From Rosellinia necatrix (Eukaryota; Ascomycota; Sordariomycetes; Xylariales; Xylariaceae), in contig JAGYVD010000003.1 of the NCBI GenBank assembly GCA_021209875.1, positions 4,340,001 through 4,404,000 on the forward strand: a DNA stretch of 64,000 nucleotides, read 5' to 3'. Positions 43,733 through 57,077 of this stretch are shown here, piece after piece. The translations under genes and the position numbers were made by a program. The notes beneath the pieces were generated by a model. The model worked only from the letters and a program-made list of their open reading frames with translations, was not told the DNA's origin and searched no databases. Numbering within the stretch: position 1 is the stretch's first letter; the number at the start of each line of letters is the position of its first letter.

Positions 43733-45565
43733 ATGAGCAATGAAGACGCTCGCCCATCATCCGGCGCCGGCACCGCCGAAGTCGAGGAGCGCCCTCCTCC
43801 CCTGCCTCCAAGGCCGTCGCAGCAGTCCACACCTAAGGACAGACCTCTGCAATCGAAGCCAACAACGGCAGTCTCGTCCATGACCATCCAGACATTGTCG
43901 TTCCCCGATGGCTCGCGCGGTACTTTTTCGACAACCGTCGACAGTTCGGCCGCCGACCCCGGCGCGCCCCTGTCCACAGAGGGCCACCATCTTTCCAGCA
44001 TCGGATTTCATCCCATGGGCGGTGTTGGGAAGCAAGATACAGACGATTCTATGAGCATCATGAGCATGGCCCCCACTCTACGGCCACCTGGAGACCTTGA
44101 AAGTTTGCTTGTTGGAGATATGGCAAAGAGGAGTCCCGCTTGGATGCTTTTGCGCTCGCAGTCTGCCGCGATACTACCATTCGAGGTCATTCGAGCAGAG
44201 CAAAGCACTAGTTTCGCCAGGTTTGAACAGGAATTCGCCGACATCCCGGACGAAGGGGGCGGGGATTTAAACGACGGTGATAGGCTCCAGCTTTGGAAGT
44301 CCAAACTAAAACACTACATGGTCCTTTCATCGGCGGGCAAACCCATATATAGCAGGCATGGCGACCTAGGGTTGATCAACTCCTCGATGGGAGTCGTCCA
44401 AACTATCATATCATTCTACGAGGGCGCCAAGAGCCCGCTTCTCGGCTTCACTGCTGGAGATGCGCGCTTCGTTGTCAGCACTGAAGGCCCTCTCTATTTT
44501 GTAGCCATTAGCCGCCTCGGTGAGAGCGATTCGCAACTAAGGGCACAGCTCAACGCCCTTTACATGCAGATCTTATCCACATTGACGCTTCCTGTATTGA
44601 CTAACATTTTCGCCAACCGACCCTCAACCGATCTCAGAAGACCCCTACAAGGGACAGAGACACTACTATCCTCGCTTGCCGATAGCTTTACTAGAGGCTC
44701 TCCATCAGTTCTTCTAGGGGCCTTAGAGTGTCTGAGACTACGAAAATCCCATCGACACTCGATCAACAATGCCTTCCTCAAGGCCCGAGCCGATTCGCTC
44801 CTCTATGGCTTGATAGTTGCCGGCGGCAGGCTTGTCAGCGTTATACGGCCTCGCAGGCATTCACTCCATCCAAGTGACTTGCAGCTTATTTTCAACATGC
44901 TATTCGAGTCTGGTGGGATCAAGGCCGCGGGTGGTGAAAACTGGATCCCACTTTGCTTACCAGCCTTTAACAACAGAGGCTATCTCTATATGTACGTCAG
45001 CTTTCTAGACGGCAACCCAGATGATTCCGCACCCACAGCAGATACGCCCAATGCGGACGAAGCAATCGCCATTATCCTCATCAGCACCGACAAGGAAAGT
45101 TTCTTTGCTCTCCAAAAAATGCGAGACGATGTCGTAACTGAGCTGAAGAAAAAGGGCCACTTGGATCTAATTAAGACGGAAGCAGCGAAAGACCGTCCAT
45201 CGGTGGCAGAGATCGCCCCGAATAGTCACATCAGTCACTTCTTGTTCAAGTCGAAAGCTAATGTACAGTTTTGTATGCCTTCGCTGCAGCCCACATTCAG
45301 CAGCCTCATATCACATCGGAGGCTTATGTCACTATATTCCCAATTGCACGCAAGTATGCACGCGAGGCACTCGCATCTCAAGGTACTCCATTGCGTTAGC
45401 GAAGAAGCCACATCACTGGCCTGGGTAACGCCCATCTTCGAGTTCTACTGTATTGCCGGGCCTAATACTTCTCGGGTTGTAATGACACAAGGCGCCAACA
45501 AAATCATGCAGTGGGCAAAACGCGAGGAAGAACGACTCTTTATTATTGGCGGCGGGGTATTTTGA
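43733..45565 (+). CDS. MON1: Vacuolar fusion protein MON1 (Rab7 GEF subunit)
   Basis: Single exon, 610 aa. I start at ATG 43733 (MSNEDARPS); the frame continues 26 codons upstream without another ATG. The N-terminal 180 residues are disordered, Pro/Ser-rich. The first longin domain begins at about 200 ([23 protein letters not shown]), followed by the family's [12 protein letters not shown] and a second longin at about 340-450 with [33 protein letters not shown]. The third, C-terminal longin region ends with [12 protein letters not shown]. By family Mon1 with Ccz1 activates Rab7/Ypt7 for endosome, vacuole and autophagosome fusion. Length matches fungal Mon1. Confidence 0.94.
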   Translation: MSNEDARPSSGAGTAEVEERPPPLPPRPSQQSTPKDRPLQSKPTTAVSSMTIQTLSFPDGSRGTFSTTVDSSAADPGAPLSTEGHHLSSIGFHPMGGVGKQDTDDSMSIMSMAPTLRPPGDLESLLVGDMAKRSPAWMLLRSQSAAILPFEVIRAEQSTSFARFEQEFADIPDEGGGDLNDGDRLQLWKSKLKHYMVLSSAGKPIYSRHGDLGLINSSMGVVQTIISFYEGAKSPLLGFTAGDARFVVSTEGPLYFVAISRLGESDSQLRAQLNALYMQILSTLTLPVLTNIFANRPSTDLRRPLQGTETLLSSLADSFTRGSPSVLLGALECLRLRKSHRHSINNAFLKARADSLLYGLIVAGGRLVSVIRPRRHSLHPSDLQLIFNMLFESGGIKAAGGENWIPLCLPAFNNRGYLYMYVSFLDGNPDDSAPTADTPNADEAIAIILISTDKESFFALQKMRDDVVTELKKKGHLDLIKTEAAKDRPSVAEIAPNSHISHFLFKSKANVQFCMPSLQPTFSSLISHRRLMSLYSQLHASMHARHSHLKVLHCVSEEATSLAWVTPIFEFYCIAGPNTSRVVMTQGANKIMQWAKREEERLFIIGGGVF

Positions 45566-46472
45566 TGTCATCTCGCAAGTATGTGGAGGTAGTACTATGA
45601 ATCAATTACAACATACAACATACCTACTTCACATTTCCCACCAATATCTTTAATCTTGATGTTGTCATGCTTGGTAAATATAAAATACAATATTCCTCCA
45701 AAGTATCTCCCCAGGAGCGCCTCTCCACGCAATTTATGACCGCATATTTCTCTTCCATCGTAGGCTAACCCCCCAAACCCCCTGGCCTCTCTAGAAATGC
45801 AAAGTAGCGCCGCTTATTTCAAAATCCTACCATCCCCTATCTTCATAGGTCGCCGCATCTAAGTTAATTAGCTACCCGAATGAATATAGGTTTCTCTCTA
45901 CTAACCCTTGGCTCCGAGTAGCTCCGTTTCTGGCCGGAACTTCGATCCAGCTGCGACTCTGAAAATGAAACCCTACCTAGATATACCGACGCAGCAAAAC
46001 GAAGGACAGCGATTTACACAAGCCCAAGCCAAGTCCACCCGAAGAAGTAGCCTTGTTCGCGTGACATGCCACTCTTTCAGGGATTGCCACAGCAGTTTAA
46101 GCTTAAAAGAGGATTGGCCGTGTTATATTTAAGATGAACTGAGTGGTGATATGTATTAGATACGGTAAGTGAGCTACCTCGAGAATCAAGCGCTTTCGAC
46201 CCTGTGCCAAACTTCCGTTACCCTAGGTTTTAAAGCTTCCGTACCATTCCCGCCCTATACCAAGGTCACAGCCAATCGACTTGCAAGACAACAAGCAATG
46301 ACAAGGCATAGATGTTAGAATACCACAGCCTCAGAAGCTGTTGGTCCAAAAAGGTTCCAAAATCGTCGAGTGATGGACTTCTGATCTGCCTTTGATCGAA
46401 TCCAATAATGTTGGAGTCCTTCTAAAACAAAAAAAAAAAAAAAAAACGAAAACAGATCATAGCATACGTCAT
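45566..46472. other. 3' intergenic region between convergent MON1 and the 1045-aa gene
   Basis: About 900 bp of convergent 3' flanks. An A18 run lies at 46429-46446, just past the stop of the minus-strand gene. No gene seen. Confidence 0.5.
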
Positions 46473-49400
46473 TTATTCTATGCCTAGTCTGCCCTCTTGT
46501 TCGTGCCGGCTATGTTTCCTATTTGCGCACTTTCGCATCGCGGCCTTAGCGCCCCTGACCCATCTAGACAACCTCGCCTGGAGGCGTTGACTTAATCGTC
46601 GCTGGTTTATTTCGGTGGCTGGTGACTCAGTCATGCTGATGGAGTTCTTACTGCCGAAGTTAACGTTTGTGAGAGCGCCAGTAGCGGCCTTCCGTCTCCT
46701 CGCACTACCTGTATCTCGAGCCCGGAATGCTGACATGGTAGAAGAAGGCAAGAGCCCGCGTAGCCCTGACAAACGCTTAATTAGGCCGTGAGGTGGCATT
46801 GAGTTGATGAGAGTGTCCTTATCAATCACAGGAATCTCATTGTTGTTTGATATGTCCGAAGGGACTCGAGAGCTGGCCGGGAGACCTCCCTTATCTAATG
46901 GAACTACTTTCAGGTCATTAATCGTAGTGGCAATCTGTGGGCATGTTAACTGGGGCATAGGATTCCTGCGTTTCCGTAGCAATACAGTCTCTGACTTGAG
47001 GGGTATGCTAAAAAGATCCTGGCGTCTCTGTTGCATGAGGTCCACAACAATTCCAGGCGTCCCCACGCCTGGCTTGTATCGAATGGTGGAAGAGTGAGAC
47101 GAATTTTGTCTAGAGCGCCGAGGCGACCTAACTTTTAACTTGTGTCGGTTATATATTCGTATGTCCCCCTCGGCAAGTCCGCCACCGGCCTCCCTATCCA
47201 ACAACTGGCCTCGCTGGTCTATAGTTCCATTCTCACACGCAATGTCAGAGCAACTGTTTGTCTTGATCTTCAGTCTGAATTTAGGAAAATCTATTTGTTT
47301 ATCCGAGACCGCTTTGACGCCCTGCACGGCGTCTGTTTTAACAACACCATGCTGGGTTTGATGTAGAGACTCGTTTAAATGGCGAAATTCAAACGGAACC
47401 AGAATCTGATCGAATGCTTCTTCTTCCGGGACGTCCATCGTGTCTGAGGGCGGATAGTAACCCGGAGCATCCGGCAAAGGAGGTAGAGCTTTCATAAGCC
47501 GTGGAATACTATTCTTAACCTTGAGCTGACGAGCCGGGGAGATCGGATTTGGAGACACGACAGGCACCGTAGAGCATGTTGGAGTGATATAAGGGTAGCC
47601 TTCATTATCTTCCCGGGGCAGGTCTGCGGTACTGATCCTCAATGCAGCATTTTTCCTCTTATGACGGCGAAACTGATCAAGGTCCCCTGTCCAAGGTTTT
47701 TCGTCCCCTAAACCCCCCGTCACTTTGTCTAAACCCATTTCAACCACCTCTACCACCGGTGTACCGATTCTCAGTGAGTCTGATAAGAGTTCAGGGGAGG
47801 AACTTTCCACGTCGCTATAGGGTATCATAGAATGTTGTTCTTCATTTTGTGTTGAAGCGGTGAGAATCTCGCAACATTCTTCACTCCCAAAGTCGTTATC
47901 CGTGGGAGGGTCGCTAAGTTGGTTCGGTGATTGTGAATTATTTTGGCTCTTCTCAATGTCGAACCGACAGCTTTCCGTACTTTCTCGTCTGATTGTCTCA
48001 GACGGGGTATCATCTTGAAGGATAACACCCTTCTCGCTTCGGATAGTGAAAGTCCGGCATCCTGATAGGTGTACATGCATTTCAGGGGATTTTGTCTTAG
48101 TCTTCGGAGCCGCGCGGTAGGTCACATACTTATATGATGACGGTACGCCCCTGGACTCTAAGTCGAGGCTCGGATTGAATGTATCAATTGAATCTCGCCC
48201 AACTTGTGATGGCAATAGGTCTATGTCGCTTCTTCTCGTATTTTTGTAACCAATTCCAGAAGTCTCGGGTTCAATGCTGCTTGCTTGAGATGGCGCAGTG
48301 TCCTTGCCGTGACGAGATGGCGACCTATCTGGTGTTTCTGCAGAATTCTGATCTGGGATTGCTGTCAAAACCGGAAGACCATCTCGGCCATCGACAATCT
48401 GACTTTCACGCTCGAAAAAAGCTGAGTCCCCTTCTCCGAAAACAGTAGCGAGATGTCCCGTGGAGAGATAGTCATCATCCCCACGAAACAGCATTGACTG
48501 GGGATACCTAACCATTCGCGGTGGGAGAGACGCAAATTCCTGATTCAGCGGAACTAAACGAGAAGCTTTATCTTCAAACTCTTCAGTGTAATCGTAGTAG
48601 CGTGGCGGGGTTTCTACAATGCAGTTTTTGTCCTCCCTAATTAAAGGTGGCATCCGACGATGCGTGTTTGTAACCGAAGTGAAGCTGGAGGCCCGCGTCG
48701 ATATACTATCCAATCTTTCTTGAAAGTGGGAGTTCCAAGAGGGCATTGAGGCGGGCGAATGAGTCCGAGCCGATGGAGGGCGAGGGGGACCACGAAAATT
48801 GGGAGGTAGTCCAGGAGGTGGTCCAGGAGGAGCCAATGAAGGAGTGGATCGATTGATATCTACTCTTAGTCCCAGAGGGAGAGGTCTCCTTGACGTTGGG
48901 GAGTATGCGTGCTTAAAGTGACTATGGCCCGTTCTCTAGAATTCATAGTTAGCCCAGTCGAATCGTATTTTATCGGGGAAGCGTGAGTGCCCACGTAAGA
49001 GACTCTGTTAATCTCCACCATACGGCTGTAATCAATCTGGCCGTTCTCTGTTACAGCAGGTGATATAGGCCGAACGCCCGGGCGCTTTAGACGTGTTGGA
49101 TACGGGAACGGAGACCGTGGACGTTGAAGATGGCTGCCACCACTCGCCTGACTCTGTAGCGTGTTGGTTGATTTATAGTGAGACAAATTCCGAGAGCCAC
49201 AAGTTGTCATGGAGTAAGAACGCTGCCCTGGGTCTTCGGTCGAAATCGGAGAAAGCGTGCTCGTGGCCGACTTCAGACTATCTGACCCATAGACAGAGAA
49301 GGCCTCGGGTGTAACATCCCGGAGAGATGGTGGTCGCCTTGGTGGGTTTTGACGATGCATATCATCAATGGAACGGCTTGGTTTAGGGTATGGATGACCA

Positions 49401-49669
49401 ACCTCGGAGAGGATAACTCTGGACCTGAGAGGCGAAGGTGGCACGGCCCTGATGGTGAATATTCCGATATCCCCGGTCTCCGTAGTTGTCTTGAGCATGC
49501 TCTCCAGTGCGCCGGGCGAATGCAGGAGGACCGAGTTTTCGTTAACGCTGCGGAGAGGCTTGTGAAGAGGACGGATGGGAGACGCCATGGCACCACCGCC
49601 ATGGGACGAGTAAGTACTTCGGAGCATGCCATGGCTTGCACTACGCCGAGGGAGGTGATGCTGCTCCAT
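46473..49669 (-). CDS. Large disordered protein of unknown function
   Basis: I do not recognise this protein. Two exons, 49669-48995 and 48935-46473, joined by a 59-bp intron (GTGGGC, branch GGGCTAACT, acceptor TTCTAG), give 1045 aa. The second exon is continuous from a basic Pro/Arg stretch into a PPGPPPGLPP tract (about 258-270). The start at ATG 49669 (MEQHHLP) is the first ATG in a frame open a little further upstream. Composition is Ser/Pro/Thr/Arg-rich with no signal peptide, membrane helix or known domain, so most is probably disordered. The last 70 residues differ: Arg/Lys-rich and helix-forming (QRRLSQRLQARLSRWVRGA), perhaps a membrane- or nucleic-acid-binding tail. It may be a scaffold or regulatory phosphoprotein; that is a guess. 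Confidence 0.75.
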
Positions 49670-52239
49670 TGCGGGAGCAACTATTTCGGAGCTTAGTGGG
49701 AGATACAAGCACGACACCGACTAGTGGGCGAGCATAATATGAAATAAAAGTAAAGAAAGGGGTAAGAGAGACAAGCCGGCAATACGACAGGACTTCAATC
49801 AGATTCCTCTCGTCATCGATGGGCTTGTCGACGAGCACTGGGACAACAGCCAGTGGTGCTGGCAACGCCTGTAGTTCAAGTACGATATTTGGGGATGTGT
49901 TGGGGCACAGAAGGAAGAGAGATAAGTGGGATAGTTGATGGCCTAATGGATAGGGGAGCATCTCAAGGCGGCAATGTGCCATGTTTTATTTTAGAAGGGG
50001 AAAGTACTCGGAACCGTATGAAGAGGAGGTAGGTTCGACCTATGTTGAGTCGGTCGACCGCCGAAGAAGTCACCGACGTTCTGTCGTGGCAGCGGCTACC
50101 GCATGGTAAGACGTTATAAGGTTTTTAGCTTCATGTTGTTCTACATGTATATTATATTATTCATTTAGGTAGGTAACCTACTGAGGGTAGCCAAACCACA
50201 ATGAATTATTTCCCTTTACCAACCTTACAGAACCGCGATTCTATCATTCCCCTATTCCCCTATATGACTGAACTACCTAACTGGCAAATTTAAATATCAG
50301 CTCATCGTACAAACAAACTACAGCCCATCTACCGCTTCGGTATCCCTTCACATATTGACGCAAGCATGGTAATCTGGCGGCGATTATGCGCTCAGCTACC
50401 CGAAAATCGTAGGCACTATAAAACCTTATACCTAGCTATCCCTAAGATCACCTGCCTAGGTATCTGGGTAGCAGTACAATCGTCATCATTTCAGTGCCCA
50501 GATGAGTCGAAGCTAGGAATTACGTCGATATGTAGGTAGGCTTATATGACTTGAATCAGGATCGGGTAGAAGTTAGGGATAGCGAGCACCTCACCGAGCA
50601 CTATGCAATAACATTTAGCTAGTGAGAAACTCGATCGAAGGTCCTTGCGCCTCATTTAATTAACGCAACGATATAAAGTGGCAGTGAAGCTAAAGGATTC
50701 GCTGGCACCTTTGGAGTATTCGGATTCCCTCATCTGACGGCTTGCCATTAGTAGGACAGGAAATACAGAACCTCATTCCCGACCTGGGTATGGAGTATGC
50801 TCACCACGCTGAATACATTTCAATACCTAGGAGTAACATTAAGGTATCGCCGACAGCAACATCTAAACTGACGGGATATAACACTGGCCTTAGAATCGGC
50901 ACAAGCCGAATCTATAATACACACTCGTCGTTATTCCCAATTGACTAGCAAGTTAGGCACTAGTAGTACTAAGATTGACCCTGCTTCCACGAAGTGGGAT
51001 GCCTGCCCCCTGGCTGCCCACAGAGGCCAAAATGGAGAATCGCCGCTTTGATGCCTTTTGTAAAATATACACTCTAGAGAGGACAGAGAAGCGCTATGCA
51101 ATACCTCATGCTGGGAATCTCAATAGGGATAAGAAGGGAGCGAGAGGTGGCTAGTGTAGGCGGCGGGCGGTAGCACCGCAAGACATCGTGGCCGAGCAAT
51201 AACTAAAACATGTTCTAACTGGTTATATGATCCTATAGATAGATACCTCTAATGATATCTGGTCCGTCCGATGCAAGCAGTGGTTTCTTACTGCAAAAAT
51301 CATTGTAGGCGTCTATTTCAAGTTACAAGCTTTAGAGCCGAGGCATGTAGTGTACATATATCATGATACATGTAACATACCTGAATGTTATTGTGGAGAA
51401 TTGACTTTCCTCAGCTTCCATGTTTACTTGTTGTCAAGAGAATTATTGAAGTCATTAATTGACCAACAAGAGCGGCCTGATCCATAGCTCCGCAGCGGCC
51501 GTAGCTGACCCAACAGCGTGTAGGTAGGTAGGTACACTAGGCGCCAAGGCACTTGGTGTCCTTGTCCTGCACAGTACCATGCGTGGCACGGTGCCGTACT
51601 GTGGACCGGATACGCCAGGGAGCAAGGGGAGGGGCGGCTAGCGGCTGGACACCGCCGTTGCCAGACCCCACTGTAAACGGAAAGAGAACACCTGTCATCT
51701 GGACCGGAACAACAACTGGAGCTTACGGGCAGTGTCCCATAGAGCCGGCGGAGCTTAGAAATCGCCCTGATACGCCCCTCCACACCCCTCCACCCCCCGC
51801 CACATGCACCTACTATTGGTGGTGCTATTGGGGGAACCTCACGACCAATTCAGCTCAGCGAACCGTGTGGCCAGATTTATTCGGAGCATCCAGCCTTCTT
51901 TCCCCATTGATCACAGGCACGCAAAGGGGACACATCTCCATTATCTTTGCCAGGCATTGTAGCAATTGCTGAATAAAGTCTATTGGCCTCCAATTCCTGC
52001 GTACTGCATTTCCTTCATCATTCTATATTACCTCCAATCCCTTCTTCCGCCCCCGTTACATCTATAGAAAGGTAAACTCACCTGTGCTTGTCTCCTTCCT
52101 GTGTTCGTCTCGTGTCCGTCCCGTGTCCGTCTCTTTTTCTCTGTTGTGCTTCGCTACGCTCTTGGCCGGCAAACACTCGTTCGTTACTCGTCGGGAGGAT
52201 CCAATCGCTAATATCCCGTATCGAGCACAGCCCGCCACT
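49670..52239. other. Divergent region upstream of the 1045-aa gene and PDI
   Basis: 2.6 kb with no recognised gene. TAGGTA/TACCTA motifs occur at about 50165-50180, 50455-50465, 50530-50540 and 51521-51535. The last 230 bp before the PDI start are T/C-rich 5' UTR-like sequence. The 139-codon frame at 51553-51972 has no recognisable features. Confidence 0.45.
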
Positions 52240-53889
52240 ATGCGTTCGGCACGGAACATTGCTCTCGGCTTGCTCGCGGCTGCTGCCGTCGCATCCGCAG
52301 CCGATGCGGCTTCTGATGTGGTTCAGCTGAAGAAGGATGACTTTGAGGCGTTTGTGAAGGAAAACAGCCTCGTCCTAGCAGAGTGTACGTCAACCAATCG
52401 AGAGTGGATGTCGTGCGACGTGTAGCTAACCATCTGTCTCCAGTCTTCGCCCCCTGGTGTGGCCACTGCAAGGCCCTCGCCCCAGAGTACGAAGAGGCTG
52501 CTACCACATTAAAGGAGAAGGACATCAAGCTAGTCAAAGTTGACTGCACAGAGGAGCAGGACCTCTGCCAGTCCTATGGCGTCGAAGGGTACCCTACACT
52601 CAAGATCTTCCGAGGCCTCGACAACATCACTCCCTACTCTGGCCAGCGAAAGGCCGCTGCGTGAGTTCTCCAACTAAGAAACAACCGTGCCTCTACCATG
52701 TCTTGCTAATACATTCGTTAGCATCACCTCCTACATGATCAAGCAGTCCCTTCCCGCCGTCTCGATCCTTGACGCAGAGACTCTCGAGGACTTCAAGACC
52801 GCTGACAAGGTCGTCCTAGTCGCCTACGTCGACGCTTCCGACAAGACCTCCAACGACATCTACAGCGGCATCGCTGAGAAGCTCCGAGACAACTATCTTT
52901 TCGGCGCCACCAATGATGCTGCTCTGGCCGAGGTTGAGGGTGTTACCGCCCCTGCTATCGTTTTATACAAGCAGTTTGACGAGGGTAAAGCTGTCTTCTC
53001 GGAGAAGTTCGACGAGGACGCTATTGCAAGCTTCACCAAGACAGCCTCCACTCCCCTAGTTGGCGAGGTTGGCCCCGAGACCTACTCCGACTACATGTCA
53101 GCTGGTATTCCCCTTGCCTACATCTTCGCTGAGACCCCCGAGGAACGAAAGGAACTTGGTGATACTCTTAAGCCTCTCGCCGAGAAGTACCGTGGCAAGA
53201 TTAACTTCGCCACCATTGACGCCAAGTCATTCGGTGCTCATGCCGGTAACCTCAACCTGCCCACTGATAAGTTCCCCTCTTTCGCCATTCAGGAGACGGT
53301 CAAGAACCAGAAATTCCCCTTCAGCGTTGAGGAGGATATCACCCTTGAGAACATTGGCAAGTTTGTTGAGGACTTCTCCGCCGGCAAGATTGAGCCCAGC
53401 CTCAAGTCGGAACCGATCCCTGAAACCCAGGAAGGCCCCGTCACCGTCGTTGTTGGCAAGAACTACGAGGACGTCGTCCTTGACGACACCAAGGATGTCC
53501 TGATCGAGTTCTACGCCCCTTGGTGCGGTCACTGCAAGGCCTTGGCTCCCAAGTATGACGAGCTTGCTGCTCTCTACGTCAACAGTGAGTTCAAGGACAA
53601 GGTGGTCATCGCCAAGGTGGATGCTACTGCCAACGATGTCCCCGATGAGATCCGAGGCTTTCCCACCATCAAGCTATACCCTGCTGGCTCCAAGAATGAG
53701 CCCGTCACGTACAGCGGTTCCCGTACTGTTGAGGATCTGATCACCTTTGTCAAGGAGCACGGCAAGTACAAGGCCGAGGTCGAGGTCGAGGAGACTAAGG
53801 AGGAGGAGACACCCGTTGCCCCTGCCGCGACCGAGTCAGAGACAATAAGCAGCGAGGCTGCCAAGGAGACAGATCACGACGAGCTATAG
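52240..53889 (+). CDS. PDI1: Protein disulfide isomerase, ER lumen
   Basis: Three exons, 52240-52384, 52444-52660, 52722-53889, 509 aa. Introns are 59 and 61 bp with donors GTACGT and GTGAGT. Signal peptide at about 1-20, then the classic a-b-b'-a' thioredoxin arrangement. Both active sites are intact: CGHC at 54-57 ([16 protein letters not shown]) and at 389-392 ([16 protein letters not shown]). An acidic Glu-rich tail ends in the HDEL retention signal (506-509). It forms and rearranges disulfides in secretory proteins. The first intron interrupts the first active-site helix just before FAPW, a common position in fungi. Codon use is strongly C-biased, fitting high expression. Confidence 0.97.
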
Positions 53890-54560
53890 ATTGTATAACT
53901 GGATAGTTTTTCTTTATGCGGTCACGGCTACGCCTCGGGCGGTTCAATCGACTGCCCGATGAACATCACTCTGCGGGATTCTGGTAAATATGCCGGCTTC
54001 GGGTAGCTAGCATAGGTGTAATGATATTTCTTTTTTATGGTCTGCATGAATGAACTCTTGGCATGTAAACGGGTGATTTGTAAGTGGACCAGAGGCATTT
54101 AGATGAATAAGTGTATGCATGTACAAAGAGGCGAGAATGCAACCTCGAGGGACGACAGAGATTTTTCAATGCAACGTGAGGCATAGTAATACCCGATGTT
54201 CGTTGTCAGCCATGGAGCGAAAAGGCGATGATTGGGGGGCAAAAAAAAAAAGGGGGTCCATCCATTGTCGGTTTTACCGATCAATAACCGCTACCTCATT
54301 AAGTTGAGTGCCTACCTACCTAGGTAGGTACTTAGTAACTACCAGAGGGACCCCTGGGACGCTAAAATACCTATTCCATGTGGCAGAACATAGTGTGCCA
54401 ATGCCATCCGAGTGTCACCTGTCAGCAACGTATGCTGGCTGATCTGATCTGGGAATTATTTCTGGCCACCTCGACGGCGCCCTCCATCTCCCACCTCTCA
54501 CTCAACACCACTTCCACCTCCGACCCAAAATCGAACAGATTCTACCACTACACACACAAA
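53890..54560. other. Intergenic region PDI to small mitochondrial protein gene
   Basis: 670 bp. Contains an A11G5-like run near 54242-54257 and the palindrome CCTACCTACCTAGGTAGGTA at about 54311-54330, roughly 230 bp before the next ATG. No gene seen. Confidence 0.5.
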
Positions 54561-55455
54561 ATGGCTGCGCGGATCGTATCTACGGGGGCCCGGAGCGTGC
54601 TCGCGGCCTCCATGACTCCTATCACCACGCGCGCTGCCACCCGCAACTTCCACGCGACTTCACGAACCCTTTCCGATGCTGCTGCTGCGCTGCCTGTTCG
54701 CAAGCCTGTTGGTGCCTTCCGCAGCGGGTGAGTACATCCCAGAAATACGGCCACGATGGTGGTCGAGTGCACGACAACAGGCTGATGTGTTGCCTTGGTA
54801 CAGTCTCCTCGGTTTCCTCCTGGGCACGACACTTGCAGGCGGTGGCGTTTACGGTTATGCTCTGTTAGTCCAACCTACTCAGTCCCCCCTGCCATCTAGC
54901 TAGGCTGGCATTCCCGTACGCCCACCCGGCGCATACTGGACTTACCGGTCCAGGGGTTTGCTACTGCCACGCCATCCGAACAACTTATACTAAATTGGCC
55001 TGCGTTGAACGTTTGCTGACGGGGATTGTGTATAGGAAAGAATACAAGGCTTCGAACGAACTATTGACGGAAGATATCTATGTGCGTTATTGCATTTGAT
55101 TAATCCGCTCTGTCGTTGCCTGGCCTTGTGATATGGGAGCGGGAGGAGGGGACGGGGACTTGTGTCATTCAACCGACGCTGGTCTCCAATTCCTTACGAT
55201 GTTTTCCAGTGAAGAAGCCTTACCCATTTACATCCTTCACACACCAAGCACATCACTTGCCCTCTTCGCGAACACCCACTCCTCCCCTCCCTCCCCTGAC
55301 GATAAGCCTCATCACCGCAAGTTGTCTATGTGGTGCGAGTTTTTACTAACGAATGGTCATGGAAATAGGCGCTGCAGGCGGCTTGCCAACGATTGAATGA
55401 TTATGTCAAGGCGTTGGAGGAGAAAATGGATGCCGCGGAACGGAAACGGAAATAG
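54561..55455 (+). CDS. Small predicted mitochondrial single-pass membrane protein
   Basis: Four exons, 54561-54727, 54804-54863, 55036-55081, 55369-55455, 119 aa. All introns have standard signals (GTGAGT, GTTAGT, GTGCGT; CAG/TAG acceptors) and keep frame. Residues 1-40 are Arg/Ser/Ala-rich without acidic residues, with a RNFHATSRTLSD stretch typical of a mitochondrial presequence and its cleavage zone. One hydrophobic helix follows, LLGFLLGTTLAGGGVYGYAL (about 57-76), then a charged coiled-coil tail (EYKASNELLTEDIYALQAACQRL, ending AAERKRK). I take it as an inner-membrane protein with its tail in the intermembrane space or matrix. I cannot name the family. Four exons in 360 coding bases, each joining cleanly, argue for a real conserved gene. 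Confidence 0.8.
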
Positions 55456-57077
55456 ATGGGGCGGTGGCTTCTTTCGCGATGGGACAGGCATACACATGGA
55501 TACACCACACCACACACGGATACCTAGGGAATGTGAAGACGGAACGACACGTTCAACATGGGCATGATGTTTTGGAGAACGGGCAGTTCTGTCATCTAAT
55601 CTACAACTGAGGGGGGGGCCCGACAGACGAAGTCAAAAATGATCAAATGCGCGAGGACTCTTCTCGGGTGGAATTTGCTAGCGGGAGTTATGGCCGGGCT
55701 GAATTCAGCAAGAAACCCCAAAAAACGAATAGGTGTAAAGTAGCATTTGCATTCTGAGCCTTACTCTTAGTGTACATTGATTTGGCGCTCACGCTTTTCC
55801 CATGTCACCCCAACAACCTCACTTAGCCTAGTGATGAATCGCTTATTACATGCAGCCTTATACCAATCCCACCACCCGCGGTCCTTGCTACAGATCACAT
55901 CAAAGCATTGTGACGGAGAGGATATCTCGAACCCAACCGCGGAGAGACGCCAACATTTAAGACATGGTGTACAGAGAAAGAGCGACAAGATGGGACGAGC
56001 AACTAGCTGAGACAAGATCTATATACATAAACAGGGATTGAGGGTTGTCTAACCAGGTGAACCAGGGCTAATAAAACAAGCAGGTTTATTGATTAATTCG
56101 TAAAGCCACAGCCGGGCTCCGAGGAATTTCACGAGATTAGCGGAGAGGGGTCTCTACACTGCGCCATGTTTCTCGTTCTTTTGCTTTTCCCCGTCAGCTT
56201 CATGCCGCCCTAAGAAGGCAGATAGATAGTCATCGAGACGAGAGAAATGCGTGATCCGGGTACCAGTTGCCTATTGTTGGCAACTATGTATACACATTCT
56301 TCGTTACACGTGGTATAATCCCCATTGTCTCACACATGCGCTGTATACATACACAGTCTTTCCCACGGAACCCCCCTTACACCGAGAGCCAACCGCTGGC
56401 TCTCTGTCGCAAATGATATGCGCCAACTTTTTTATTTTCAATTTTTGATCATTATTCTCTCTAAGCCTGACTGCTTGTCTCAGTCTAGTAATCAACTAGA
56501 TCTTCGGGTAGGTACTGTAGGTTGATCGAGATCGACTGATCAACCCCATACTCACACGCCCCTCCTTTACGGTCCTGAATTACCAAGCATCTATCAGTCG
56601 GTGGTTACCTAGTTACTCCAATACTGTCGGCTTATTGGTCATTATTCTTTTTAGAAGGGAATTCACCTCAAAATTCTGTTGTTGCGTGCTAGTTTTCGAA
56701 CAACGTACCTAGTGGATTATCGTTGTGCAAGCAACAATACCGGGCATGATTGAGTATCGATTGATGGCTAGCGGCAAGACCGAAAAATCGCCACAAGCTC
56801 ACAAAACTGTGTGGCATTATAATGTATATTACATTTACGAGGAAACTAGGCCGGTACGAAATAGATCCCTATCCGTGGAATATATCCAAACCCCATAGTC
56901 ATCGTGAGGGGAAGGGTATCTTGGGGAGAGGCACTCATGCATCCAGGTAATTCTGCCGACCCTGCTGAGTTTAGTCATGTTTGCGAAAACAAAGACAAAG
57001 ATTCCCATATACACCCCGCGTTATGCAAATTTATTTACCCCCATATCCGTGACGCCAATGTGATTATAACCTCCTGC
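55456..57077. other. Intergenic region between convergent small mitochondrial gene and BEM46
   Basis: 1.6 kb of convergent 3' flanks. No gene, tRNA or strong repeat seen; one GGGTAGGTACTGTAGG motif near 56507-56522. Confidence 0.45.

Noticed and set aside
48866..48994. Separate gene ending at 48866, with a second gene starting near 48836
   Set aside because: The apparent start at 48836 is TTG inside a continuous frame. A 59-bp intron with good signals joins both parts in phase 0.
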